IMG/VR virus record: IMGVR_UViG_3300045922_000782
Location: 1-23,141 of that record
Reading direction: 5' to 3' (one strand)
DNA length: 23,141 bases
DNA from: a virus
The position numbers and the translations under genes are program-made. The notes below the pieces were generated by a model, which saw nothing but the letters and a program-made list of their open reading frames with translations, searched no databases and was not told the DNA's origin. Positions 8,286 to 16,409 of this stretch are shown here, one piece after another. Within the stretch, counting starts at the first letter, position 1. Every line of letters begins with the position of its first letter.

Positions 8286-10192
8286 TGTCTGTTCTTAATA
8301 GTGTATTAGCACAAAACATATTAAACGCATTTGTTAATTCAGCTCCTAATCCTGGTAGTGTATCTCCTAATGATAATCTTATTGAGTTATGTAATGGATT
8401 AGCTAATGCTATTATCTCTTATAATCCTAATAACAATAATAACAGTAATGTCGTATCTGTTAACGGTTATACAGGAATAGTTGTTTTAAACAAAGCTGAT
8501 ATAGGTTTAAGTAATGTTGATAATACTAGTGATTTAAATAAACCTATAAGTATCGCTACTCAAAACGCTTTAAATAATAAAGCGAATTTAATTCATACCC
8601 ATAGTTTAAGTGATATTACTCAATCGGGTGCGTCAACAGGTCAAGTACCTCAATGGAATGGTAGTAATTGGGTTCCAGTTACTATAAATACTAGCAATGT
8701 AATTTCAGTTAATGGTTATACGGGAGTTGTTGTTTTAAATAAAGCTGATATAGGATTAGCTAATGTTGATGATATACAACAATTACCTTTGTCTTATTTA
8801 GATATTGATACGTTATTAACAGCAAATAGTGACGTAAAAGTTCCTTCACAAAAAGCTATAAAAACATATGTTGATAATGGATTAAATACTAAGCAGAACT
8901 TATTAGGGTTTACTCCGGAAAATGTTGCTAATAAAGTTACTACATTAACTTCTCCTAATAATACAACATATCCTACTACACAAGCAGTTGCTAACGATGT
9001 TTTATATACTTGGACTCCTACTTCTACGTTTACACAAGGACAGAAGTTTGTATGGCGAGCAGCTACTAACGATTGGAGAACTTACATAGTTAGAAATGGA
9101 TTTACATTGAATGCTGGCGAAACACCATTTACTAATCCTGAGAAAGTGGATAAACTAAATCCATTTAGTACCTTCTCATTAAAATACATGACCGTTAATC
9201 CTGGTAATACAAATAATGGTAATGGTTTATTAGGTATACAAAATTGGTTATATGATGAAGTAAATGATAAGTATGTAATAGCAGGTGGGCCCAATACTGA
9301 CAACGTAATAATATTTACCAGACCTAATGTTAATGAAATATACACAAGTATTACAAATATAAATTGTAGCCACGATGTTATAAGAGTAGTTTATATAAAC
9401 AACGAATATTGGGCTATTACTAGCGTAGCTGGCACTATGACTATAACAAGAATAAATGCTGTTACTAATACTATTATTGGAACATTTACAAGTACCTATA
9501 GTGGTACTATATCTGGAGGGAATTATATAGTTAGAAATAATCGTTTATACTATGTAACATTTCAATCAACAGTTTCTCTTTTTAGATTATATGAAATAGA
9601 TTCTACTACACTTACAACAGCATTATTGATAGACCAAACTACAGGATCTGGATTTACATATATGGTTTGGTGGTTTGATGAAGTAAATGGATTTATATGT
9701 ACAAGTACAAATGGTGCTAATACTTTTAGAGTATATAATATTAATACATACACATTGATTGGTACATATAATATGCCATATTTTGGAAATATGACACATT
9801 ATATACAACCTATTTACGCAAGCAATGGTAAAACTTATATAATTTTTTCACAAAGTAATGTTGGTGTTGGTGGTTTAAGAATTCTTGAAATAAATCCATC
9901 AACTGGTGAACCTACAGTTGTATTAACATTAGGAAATTCAATAACTGCCCCTAATAATGCTTATCAAGTTTTATACGATGCAAGTAATCCAGATTGGGCT
10001 TTATTTGCAGCTGTTAATAATCCATTAGGTATAGCTTATTTTATCAATGTTATAACAGGCGAGTCTGTTGTGATTAACATACCAATGTTTTCACAATTAA
10101 GATATTTTAATAAACAACTTGAGTATTATTATTATATTGGTCCTGCTGGTGTTACAACTGTTAGACATATTTTGAGATATGATTTTAGGTAA
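8285..10192 (+). CDS. Tail fibre / receptor-binding protein with propeller-like C terminus
   Basis: 635 residues. Two copies of the phage fibre module SVNGYTGxVVLNKADIGLxNVD occur at about residues 58-79 and 141-162; the first continues into the classic TSDLNKPIS..TQNALNNKANLIHTHSLSDI linker. These NGxTG/KADVGLGNVDNT modules are common in trimeric fibres. The C-terminal 350 residues are rich in repeated strands with aromatic residues (YVIAGG, YWAITS, YYVTF, YIIFS, YYYIGP), which looks like a beta-propeller and is likely the receptor-binding head. The position between the hub and wedge genes suits a fibre attached to the baseplate. Confidence 0.8.
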   Translation: MSVLNSVLAQNILNAFVNSAPNPGSVSPNDNLIELCNGLANAIISYNPNNNNNSNVVSVNGYTGIVVLNKADIGLSNVDNTSDLNKPISIATQNALNNKANLIHTHSLSDITQSGASTGQVPQWNGSNWVPVTINTSNVISVNGYTGVVVLNKADIGLANVDDIQQLPLSYLDIDTLLTANSDVKVPSQKAIKTYVDNGLNTKQNLLGFTPENVANKVTTLTSPNNTTYPTTQAVANDVLYTWTPTSTFTQGQKFVWRAATNDWRTYIVRNGFTLNAGETPFTNPEKVDKLNPFSTFSLKYMTVNPGNTNNGNGLLGIQNWLYDEVNDKYVIAGGPNTDNVIIFTRPNVNEIYTSITNINCSHDVIRVVYINNEYWAITSVAGTMTITRINAVTNTIIGTFTSTYSGTISGGNYIVRNNRLYYVTFQSTVSLFRLYEIDSTTLTTALLIDQTTGSGFTYMVWWFDEVNGFICTSTNGANTFRVYNINTYTLIGTYNMPYFGNMTHYIQPIYASNGKTYIIFSQSNVGVGGLRILEINPSTGEPTVVLTLGNSITAPNNAYQVLYDASNPDWALFAAVNNPLGIAYFINVITGESVVINIPMFSQLRYFNKQLEYYYYIGPAGVTTVRHILRYDFR

Positions 10193-10207
10193 TAAAACAA
10201 AAATACA

Positions 10208-10408
10208 ATGAACATACAAGTAAGAAACAACAAGATATTAGCGATAGGAGAGAGAATCCTAGACAATGGGCTTAACGAAGTGTTCCCTATTGATATGGAC
10301 ATTCTACCTAAAACAGAAGAAGGTAATTTAGATTATGAAAAAATATTTAGTGCAACTGTTATATTTACAGATAATAATATAACAGAATTAATTTGGGATA
10401 ATGACTAA
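10208..10408 (+). CDS. Hypothetical protein, 66 aa
   Basis: Not recognised. A short acidic protein (MNIQVRNNKILAIGERILDNG...) with beta-strand character and a C-terminal IFTDNNITELIWDND. It lies 15 bases after the fibre gene and overlaps the gp25-like gene by 8 bases, so it is likely translated with the baseplate genes. A fibre chaperone or small baseplate part is possible, with no direct evidence. Confidence 0.6.
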   Translation: MNIQVRNNKILAIGERILDNGLNEVFPIDMDILPKTEEGNLDYEKIFSATVIFTDNNITELIWDND

Positions 10409-10778
10409 TTGGGGTTGTACATATTTTCCGTTTGAAGAAAACTATCAAGATAAATCTTTACGTAAAGCAACAAGCATTAATGATACAATTAAATCTTGTA
10501 TTCGTTGTTTTTTATTAACTGAAAAAGGACAAAGACGCGGTAATCCTATAGGAAGTATTCTTCCTACTTTAGTACATAAGTTAATTTCTGAAGATGAATT
10601 GTCTAGCTACGCTGATGATATAAAAAACGAATTAGTGGCTCAGTTTCCAGGGATCATTTTTTACAATGTTGTATTAACTAAAAATATAGATAATAATATT
10701 AGTAGTTTAAATGTGCAAATTTCCTTTAGTACACCAATTAGTGAAGTAACCGAACTAGTATTATTAATACAGAGATAA
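10401..10778 (+). CDS. Baseplate wedge protein, gp25/GPW-like
   Basis: 125 residues matching the GPW/gp25 family in length and in its central signature (IKSCIRCFLLTEKGQRRGNPIGSILPTL), where family members have a leader helix, a TxxGER turn and a Gly-Ser/Phe-Gly segment. The C terminus has the family's beta strands (GIIFYNVVLTKNI...SLNVQISFSTP). In T4, gp25 joins gp6 and gp53 in the inner baseplate and templates sheath assembly. The next gene is gp6-like, which is the expected partner and the usual gene order. Confidence 0.82.
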   Translation: MTNWGCTYFPFEENYQDKSLRKATSINDTIKSCIRCFLLTEKGQRRGNPIGSILPTLVHKLISEDELSSYADDIKNELVAQFPGIIFYNVVLTKNIDNNISSLNVQISFSTPISEVTELVLLIQR

Positions 10779-10807
10779 ACAAACTATGAAATATTAAGAA
10801 TAAAAAA

Positions 10808-12967
10808 ATGGCTGTTCGAGTAAATTATTTGTCAAGAGATTTTGAAAGTATAAAAAGAGATTTGTTAAACTGGGCCAAAACATATCACCCAGATTCGATG
10901 TTATACATAAACGATGCTTCTCCAGATATTATGTTTTTAGAAATGTGTAGTTATGTAGGTGATATGTTATCATATTATACAGATAAAACATTTAACGAAT
11001 CATTTCTAACAACAGCACAAGCTAGAGTTTCACTAGTAAGAATTGCCAATGATTTGGGTTTTTTCGATATTGGATTAACTCCATCTCAAACACAAGTAGT
11101 ATTATCTGTTGTTGTTCCTGCTTTTACTGATCCTAACACTGGAGTAATTTCTCCAGATCCAGAATTGTTACCAGCTATTAAAAGTGGTATGGTAGTACAA
11201 TCTGATAGTGGTGTAATTTTTGAAATATTAGAAGAAGTTAATTTCGCAGATAGTAGAAATAGAAATATTATTCCTAATTTAGATGCAAATAGACAAATTA
11301 TTAATTATACAATAGAAAAAACAGCGGTAGCTAAAGCAGGGGAAACTAAAATACAAAGGTTTTATATAGATGAGAATTTAGCTAAACCCTTTTTAACCAT
11401 TAGTTTAGATGATAGTGAAGTAACTGAAATAATTGGGGTAGTAGCAACTCCCGGAAATACATTTATAGCCCCACCAGATGAAGATTTTGTTGATATTGAT
11501 AAAGCGTTTTTTGAAGTACGCCTATTAATAGAGGATAGTAAATTTGTAGAATTAAATCCTCTACAACAACCAACACAACAAACAACTAGTTATATTTCAC
11601 CAGCTATTAAACAAGGAGTAAGAGTCCCAATATCAAAAAGATTTATTGTTCGAAGAGATGTAAACGGAGTAGTTAGTTTAACTTTTGGCTCAGGAACAAC
11701 TTCATACAATTCTTTTAACAATTTAATACAAAATTCTATTAATTCTAACAATGTATCTTTAAGTCAAGTATTAACTAATACAACATTAGGGGAAATACCG
11801 CCAGTTAATTCTACATTATTTGTTAAATATAGAGTTGGCGGGGGGGAAAAGACAAACGTAACTATTAATCAAATTAATAACATTTTAGCTAAACAGTTTT
11901 ATCCCGCATCACCTAATGTTTCAGTAGTGGATGTACAAAATGTAAGAGATTCTTTAACAATACGAAATGATATTCCTGCATTAGGAGGAACAGAGACTCT
12001 TTCAGTAGAAGAAATAAGACAAAATGCTAATAAATATTTTGCATCACAAGATAGATTAGTTACTTATGATGATATACAATCTATAATCAATACTATGCCC
12101 CCTCAATTTGGAAGGCCTTTTAGAATATCTTATGAAGAAATAAAACCTAGAGTAGCAAATTTTCAACAAGTTGAAAATGGTATTAATTTTTTATTAGATG
12201 AATTGTTGACAGAATCAACAACAATTGGCCGACAATTAAAAGCACAAGAAATTAAACAATTTTTAAATAACCTAAGAACAGCACCAACAGTAATTAATAA
12301 TAATATAATTCAGTCTACTTTAGATTCTAGTAGTTTACAATTATTAGGGCAAACCCCTACTTTATGGATTGGTGAAAAAGCTAGATTATACATTTTAGGT
12401 ATAGATGAAGATGGTAAATTATTATCTGCTTATAAAGATAGTAATGGATTATGGGTATCTCCAAATGATTTATTGAAAAAAAATATTAAAGAGTTTATTA
12501 AACAAAAAAGATTAATTGGAGATTGGATTGACATTGTAGACGCAAGAATAATTAATATTAGAATTGAATTTACAGTATTAGTGGATAAAAAAAATAAACA
12601 AGAAGTATTAATACAATGTTTAAATCGATTAAAAGAGTATTTTTCTGTATATAATTGGCAAATTAATCAACCAATATTTATATCAAATGTAACAACTATT
12701 TTACAAGAAATTGATGGGGTAGTTAATGTTGTAGATTTAAAATTTTATAATATTTTTGGATTAGGTCCTGATAACAAAGACCCTGTTACTGGTCGAGTAT
12801 ACTCACCTATGGAAACTGGTAGATATAGAAATAATAAACCTACTCCGTTAAACACTTCTAATAACTTATTTGAAATGAAATCAGTTAATAATATTATATT
12901 AAGCTATCCTGATAGTATGTGGGAATGTAGATATCCAGAAAGTGATATTATTGGAAAAGTAATTTGA
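10808..12967 (+). CDS. Baseplate wedge protein, gp6/J-like
   Basis: 719 residues. The N terminus (VNYLSRDFESIKRDLLNWAKTYHPD...ASPDIMFLEMCSYVGDMLSYYTDKTFNESFLTTAQARVSLVRIANDLGF) is the hallmark of gp6-like/baseplate J proteins, with the conserved D(F/Y)xSI, LLE.CSYVGD.LSYY and R.SL..IA..LG. segments. A central region has the VPI....V.R....V....GSG.. pattern, and the tail (RIEFTVLVD...QPIFISNVTTILQEIDGVVNVVDLKF) matches the wedge C-terminal domain. It forms the main ring of the contractile-tail baseplate with gp25. It is the last gene of the long structural block; a new promoter follows 20 bases later. Confidence 0.88.
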   Translation: MAVRVNYLSRDFESIKRDLLNWAKTYHPDSMLYINDASPDIMFLEMCSYVGDMLSYYTDKTFNESFLTTAQARVSLVRIANDLGFFDIGLTPSQTQVVLSVVVPAFTDPNTGVISPDPELLPAIKSGMVVQSDSGVIFEILEEVNFADSRNRNIIPNLDANRQIINYTIEKTAVAKAGETKIQRFYIDENLAKPFLTISLDDSEVTEIIGVVATPGNTFIAPPDEDFVDIDKAFFEVRLLIEDSKFVELNPLQQPTQQTTSYISPAIKQGVRVPISKRFIVRRDVNGVVSLTFGSGTTSYNSFNNLIQNSINSNNVSLSQVLTNTTLGEIPPVNSTLFVKYRVGGGEKTNVTINQINNILAKQFYPASPNVSVVDVQNVRDSLTIRNDIPALGGTETLSVEEIRQNANKYFASQDRLVTYDDIQSIINTMPPQFGRPFRISYEEIKPRVANFQQVENGINFLLDELLTESTTIGRQLKAQEIKQFLNNLRTAPTVINNNIIQSTLDSSSLQLLGQTPTLWIGEKARLYILGIDEDGKLLSAYKDSNGLWVSPNDLLKKNIKEFIKQKRLIGDWIDIVDARIINIRIEFTVLVDKKNKQEVLIQCLNRLKEYFSVYNWQINQPIFISNVTTILQEIDGVVNVVDLKFYNIFGLGPDNKDPVTGRVYSPMETGRYRNNKPTPLNTSNNLFEMKSVNNIILSYPDSMWECRYPESDIIGKVI

Positions 12968-12986
12968 AATATTTTTTTTAAAAAAG

Positions 12987-13020
12987 TTGTTTGGTTGTTT
13001 ATTTTAATATATCTTTAGGG
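12987..13020 (+). promoter_or_regulatory. Promoter P1, flavobacterial type
   Basis: TTG at 12987-12989, exactly 20 bases, then TATCTTTAGGG at 13010-13020. It matches the flavobacterial TTG / TAnnTTTG consensus. Nearly the same 48 bases recur at promoter P2. It points into the structured non-coding RNA. Confidence 0.72.
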
Positions 13021-13289
13021 CAATAAATTAAAAACAATAATTTTAATTATCAGTTTCTCTATTATTTGTTCTTAACTTAGTTAAGGGTAAAAAAAATAAC
13101 AAATAATAATGAGAACTGTTATGTGTAAAACCTCAGCTAGCAGTTTTAGTTTTAGTTGATATAATTAGAATTAAAAAGAAATATTAACTAATAACTCTAA
13201 AAAATTTAAAGATTCAAACTCCTAGCACAAAATTACACATAATGTTAAACTCTTTCTTAGAACCCCTGTTTTACGGGGGTTTTTTTTTG
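13021..13289 (+). ncRNA. Structured non-coding RNA of about 270 nt
   Basis: The 381-base gap between genes holds a promoter, a highly paired region and an intrinsic terminator, with no plausible ORF. Stems seen by eye: 13051-13070 with 13098-13118 (about 19 pairs), enclosing hairpin 13071-13076/13080-13085. Then a nested arm: 13119-13128 with 13233-13242 (10 perfect pairs), 13136-13146 with 13216-13226 (10 of 11), and 13153-13162 with 13181-13190 (10 pairs, one G-U). The RNA does not match tRNA, tmRNA, RNase P or 6S as far as I can judge. Function is unknown. Confidence 0.7.
13261..13289 (+). terminator. Intrinsic terminator of the structured RNA
   Basis: Stem ACCCC (13262-13266) with GGGGT (13276-13280), followed by a run of nine T. 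It closes the transcript from P1 just before P2. Confidence 0.85.
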
Positions 13290-13298
13290 TTTAAAAGG

Positions 13299-13332
13299 TT
13301 GTTTGGTTACTTACTTTAACATATCTTTAGGG
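13299..13332 (+). promoter_or_regulatory. Promoter P2, flavobacterial type
   Basis: TTG at 13299-13301, 20 bases, TATCTTTAGGG at 13322-13332; close copy of P1. It lies 17 bases before the ATG of the phosphatase gene, so the leader is very short. Confidence 0.75.
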
Positions 13333-13348
13333 TAATAAATTAAAACTT

Positions 13349-15103
13349 ATGAAAAAAGTAGTATTATTTATCTTATTAGGAATGTCGTTAAATTCTTTCT
13401 CACAAACACTAGAACAAGAGTTTTATGATCGCTTTTTTAACCCTACAGAAAATTCTTTAGAGTACTCTGCTTTAAAGAATTTAAGAAAACTTGAATCTAT
13501 TAAAGACTCAGTCCCTGCAAGGTTGTTAGATGTTTACATGTTTGAAGTCGGAGTAGCATTGTTTGATATTTATGAACATGAAAAATCTTATGAAATACTT
13601 AAGAGAGTTAATTATACTAATTTAACTCAATATCACCAAAATTTTTATTGGGGATATCTTACTGGAGCAACAGAACACATAGATTCAACATTAGCAATAG
13701 AAACATATAATAAATATTTTGAATACATTGAGTTGAATAAAAGTAAGTTTGCAAAATGTGATTCTGCTGAAATTGTACAAACAATGAAGGCTTATTATGC
13801 TTTTACTTATCAGTTTGATAAAGCGTATGAATATTCACTATTAGAAGAACAATATAATGATTGTTGGGCAAATATAGAGGATGATATTATATATGATCAT
13901 CACATAAGAATTTTTTATAAATACAAACATATAAGTCAAAATAAAGATAACAAATTTACTAAAACAAAAAGTGACTTAAAAGTATTAGATTCTTTGTTTA
14001 ACAAAGCAGATCAAATACAAACTAAATTAGATATTTTAAACACTTCTATGTTTGTTGCAAACTTATTAAATGAATACGATTTATTAATATACTATTCTAT
14101 TAAAAAAGATACTGTAAATCAATTATTATGTGAAGAAAAACAACGAGCCAATACGCGCAGTATCTTACAAGAAACAAAGCTAAAACATAGTGAGCAAGAA
14201 ATTAAACATTTAAACGCTTTAAATCAACAAAAGAGAAGAATAAATATAATAATTGGCGTATCTTTAATTATAGTAGTTATTATATTATTAATAGTTTTTG
14301 TTTTATTAAAACACACAAAAGCTCAAAAAGTATTAATAGAACAATCTAAAAAAGTTATTGAAAATAAAAATAAAGAAATGATTGATAGTATTGAATATGC
14401 TAAAAATATTCAAAGTACTATAATGGTTGATATTAGTGAAATTGAAAATGATAATTGTTTTGTATTATATAAGCCAAAAGATATTGTAAGTGGTGATTTT
14501 TATTGGTATGCTAAAACAGAACAATATACTTATTATGCTGCAGCTGATTGTACAGGTCATGGTGTACCAGGAGCATTAGTATCAATGTTATGTTCTCAAG
14601 CACTTAACGATACAATTAAACAATTTGTTAACCCAAATGATATTTTAACTTATACTAATCAAGTTATTTATTCTCATATGTCTAAATTTAACAGACAAGA
14701 CGGGATGGATGTTGCTTTAGCAGCAATTGACTTTGAAAACAATAAAGTATTATTTAGCGGAGCTAATAGACCTTTGTTTGTATATTCTAATAAAGAAGTA
14801 CAAGAGATTAATGGAACTAAACAATCAATTGGTGGATATAATACAAAAAACCAATTTGAATTAGTTGAATTAACTTTGAGTAAAGGTGATACTGTTTATT
14901 TAACTACAGATGGTTTTATTGACCAGTTTGGCGGAGAAAACAACAAAAAGTTTGGGAAAAAGAATTTTAAAGAATTACTTTTAAAAATAAATCAAACTAA
15001 CTTTGAGAAACATAAAACAATAATCGATGCTGAGTTTACTTCTTGGAAAGGAGAACATAATGAACAGACTGATGATGTTTGTGTAATAGGAATTAGTTTG
15101 TAA
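13349..15103 (+). CDS. Membrane-anchored SpoIIE-type PP2C phosphatase
   Basis: 584 residues. A signal peptide (MKKVVLFILLGMSLNSFSQT) is followed by a periplasmic helical, TPR-like region to about residue 290, a transmembrane helix at about 298-320, a short coiled coil with SIEYAKNIQSTI (347-358) and a cytoplasmic SpoIIE/PP2C domain. The phosphatase motifs are intact: KPKDIVSGDFYW (376-387, D383), ADCTGHGVPGAL (399-410, D400), MDVAL (453-457), TDGFIDQFGG (520-529) and TDDVCVIGI (574-582). Such proteins in Bacteroidota dephosphorylate regulators such as anti-sigma-factor antagonists. It is a host-like signalling gene in a phage setting, with its own promoter P2. Base composition resembles the neighbours, so transfer is not recent by that measure. 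The target is unknown. Confidence 0.88.
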   Translation: MKKVVLFILLGMSLNSFSQTLEQEFYDRFFNPTENSLEYSALKNLRKLESIKDSVPARLLDVYMFEVGVALFDIYEHEKSYEILKRVNYTNLTQYHQNFYWGYLTGATEHIDSTLAIETYNKYFEYIELNKSKFAKCDSAEIVQTMKAYYAFTYQFDKAYEYSLLEEQYNDCWANIEDDIIYDHHIRIFYKYKHISQNKDNKFTKTKSDLKVLDSLFNKADQIQTKLDILNTSMFVANLLNEYDLLIYYSIKKDTVNQLLCEEKQRANTRSILQETKLKHSEQEIKHLNALNQQKRRINIIIGVSLIIVVIILLIVFVLLKHTKAQKVLIEQSKKVIENKNKEMIDSIEYAKNIQSTIMVDISEIENDNCFVLYKPKDIVSGDFYWYAKTEQYTYYAAADCTGHGVPGALVSMLCSQALNDTIKQFVNPNDILTYTNQVIYSHMSKFNRQDGMDVALAAIDFENNKVLFSGANRPLFVYSNKEVQEINGTKQSIGGYNTKNQFELVELTLSKGDTVYLTTDGFIDQFGGENNKKFGKKNFKELLLKINQTNFEKHKTIIDAEFTSWKGEHNEQTDDVCVIGISL

Positions 15104-15160
15104 ATTTATTATGATTCACTTTAATACTTTAAATGAATTAAAAACGAGATAACATAAACA

Positions 15161-15628
15161 ATGAATTTTAAAGACTTATCTCAAACCCAAAGAAATGAGT
15201 ATTTTAATTTATTTTACAATGAATATAATAGTATAATATTACAATACATTGAAGAAAATAAAAAAAATCTACCTTTTGTATGGTCATTTGGTTATGATAA
15301 ACAGAACAAACACCCACTTAAATTATTTGGCATTAAACCCAGAGGATCAGGATTTTTAGTTACTATTTCAAAAAAGTCCCTTCCACCAAAAAAGTTCTTT
15401 CCCTCTGAAATACATCTTAGAATAATTAAAACAAAGAAAAAAAAAGGAGAATATGTTTATTTTATAAAACCGTATATAAGTCCTTATTATAATAAGAAAC
15501 TTCCATGGCAAGAAATAACAAAAGAACAATTTAGCTTACTTAATCAAATATATAATGTAACTATTCTCCCTTCCTGTAAGAAAGACTTAATAAGCGTTTT
15601 AATAAATATAAAAAATGAATTAATATGA
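15161..15628 (+). CDS. Hypothetical protein, 155 aa
   Basis: Not recognised. Lysine- and aromatic-rich (PFVWSFGYDKQNKHPLKLFGIKPRGSGFLVTISKKSLPPKKFFPSEIHLRII), probably a small alpha/beta protein, basic, no membrane segment. It starts 57 bases after the phosphatase and its last four bases overlap the next start (ATGA). Likely transcribed from P2. Confidence 0.65.
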   Translation: MNFKDLSQTQRNEYFNLFYNEYNSIILQYIEENKKNLPFVWSFGYDKQNKHPLKLFGIKPRGSGFLVTISKKSLPPKKFFPSEIHLRIIKTKKKKGEYVYFIKPYISPYYNKKLPWQEITKEQFSLLNQIYNVTILPSCKKDLISVLINIKNELI

Positions 15629-15828
15629 TAATAGTTAAACTTCCTGGTAAAATTGTATTACCTGAAAATATAGCACGAGCATATTTAACACAAATTGAAT
15701 CAGCTTATATTGATACTAAAAAAAAATGGGAATTAGAATTTACAAAATTAAAACCTGAGCACAAAAGATATTTACAGGACATGGAAGAGAAAATTAATTT
15801 ATTACGTCAACAATTAAAGATAAATTAA
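15625..15828 (+). CDS. Hypothetical protein, 67 aa
   Basis: Not recognised. Short basic protein: an N-terminal strand (MIIVKLPGKIVLPENIARAYL) followed by one long charged helix with Leu/Ile spacing (KKWELEFTKLKPEHKRYLQDMEEKINLLRQQL), likely a coiled coil. Coupled to the upstream gene by a four-base overlap. Confidence 0.6.
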   Translation: MIIVKLPGKIVLPENIARAYLTQIESAYIDTKKKWELEFTKLKPEHKRYLQDMEEKINLLRQQLKIN

Positions 15829-15860
15829 CCTAGTTCACTCTTTTTAAATTAAATAGAAAG

Positions 15861-15894
15861 TTGGATTATCAGAAATAAGTTTATAATTTTAGGG
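15861..15894 (+). promoter_or_regulatory. Promoter P3, flavobacterial type
   Basis: TTG at 15861-15863, 20 bases, TAATTTTAGGG at 15884-15894. Same spacing and GGG(T)AA downstream as P1 and P2. It points to the attenuator-like leader and the tRNA genes. Confidence 0.68.
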
Positions 15895-15932
15895 TAAGAA
15901 ATTAAACAATTAATATATTTATTTAAAAAAAA

Positions 15933-16016
15933 ATGAAAACAAGTGTTAACATATCACGTATTGCGATAATCGCACCGGAAGATTGCGAGCGTAATAGGGG
16001 TTTGTTAACAACTTAG
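15933..16016 (+). CDS. Possible leader peptide ORF, 27 aa
   Basis: ATG at 15933, TAG at 16014-16016; reads MKTSVNISRIAIIAPEDCER then NRGLLTT. The middle uses codons that are rare elsewhere in this window (GCG, CCG, TGC, GAG, CGT, AGG), so either the RNA structure constrains it or it is a codon-sensing leader. It spans the first two arms of the attenuator-like region. There is no direct evidence for translation. Confidence 0.35.
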   Translation: MKTSVNISRIAIIAPEDCERNRGLLTT

Positions 16017-16084
16017 TTAATCATTATAAATAAAATATTAAATGTTAACAAACCTCTTAGAACAACACCTAAGAGGTTTTTTAT
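15940..16084 (+). promoter_or_regulatory. Attenuator-like leader upstream of the tRNA genes
   Basis: Three arms share the palindrome TGTTAACA: 15944-15951 (arm 1), 16003-16010 within arm 2 (15999-16010), and 16043-16050 within arm 3 (16043-16054). Arm 2 pairs perfectly with arm 3 over 12 bases. Arm 3 overlaps the 5' side of the terminator (16051-16060) by four bases, so 2:3 pairing and the terminator exclude each other, while 1:2 pairing would free the terminator. Another hairpin lies between arms 1 and 2: TCGCA (15970-15974) with TGCGA, enclosed by ATTGCG with CGTAAT. This is the geometry of classical attenuation; the alternative is a discrete small RNA ending at the terminator. Confidence 0.5.
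16051..16084 (+). terminator. Intrinsic terminator / attenuator
   Basis: Perfect 10-bp stem AACCTCTTAG (16051-16060) with CTAAGAGGTT (16069-16078) and a T run after it. It lies between promoter P3 and the tRNA genes. Confidence 0.85.
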
Positions 16085-16090
16085 TATTTT

Positions 16091-16304
16091 AAAATTATTA
16101 TATTTATATAAAACTTTCCATATTCAAGGTAAATAGAATATGAATTACAATTACAATTGTAATATTATTAGTTTAATTATTGATAAATTATTATCAATAC
16201 AACTAGCTTGCTCTCGTGAACGAGCCATTAGTATTTACTACTAATGTATTGCAAATTAAACTTTGCAGGAAACTTATAATTCTTTAGATTATAGGTAGTT
16301 CACT
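16091..16304 (+). mobile_element. Element B: left-truncated TnpB-less IS605-type element
   Basis: Plus-strand relative of element A, reading toward the tRNA genes. Segment 16204-16304 matches the tnpB 3' end (21172-21273) and 16103-16163 matches tnpB 20803-20868. The left-end hairpin seen in element A is missing; similarity stops near 16091 next to the terminator, so it may no longer be mobile. Retained hairpins: 16119-16125/16136-16142, 16144-16151/16156-16163, an ATTGATAA/TTATCAAT hairpin, CATTAGTA/TACTAATG, TGCAAA/TTTGCA and the terminal right-end hairpin. The base after its end is 3 bases from the tRNA-Pro start. Confidence 0.75.
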
Positions 16305-16307
16305 TAC

Positions 16308-16402
16308 AAGGATGTGGAGACAATTGGTAGTCGACTTGATTTGGGATCAAGAAAGTAGGTATTTTAAAGCCGAAAATGCAGGTTCGAGTCCTGTCATCCT
16401 TA
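16308..16402 (+). tRNA. tRNA-Pro(TGG) with long variable arm
   Basis: Acceptor AAGGATG/CATCCTT, anticodon arm CTTGA-TTTGGGA-TCAAG giving TGG, and T arm CAGG-TTCGAGT-CCTG. It is unusual for Pro: about 27 bases lie between the anticodon and T arms and can form a 7-bp extra stem (GTATTTT/AAAATGC). The D arm is irregular. Elements B and E flank it. Confidence 0.75.
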
Positions 16403-16409
16403 CAATAAC

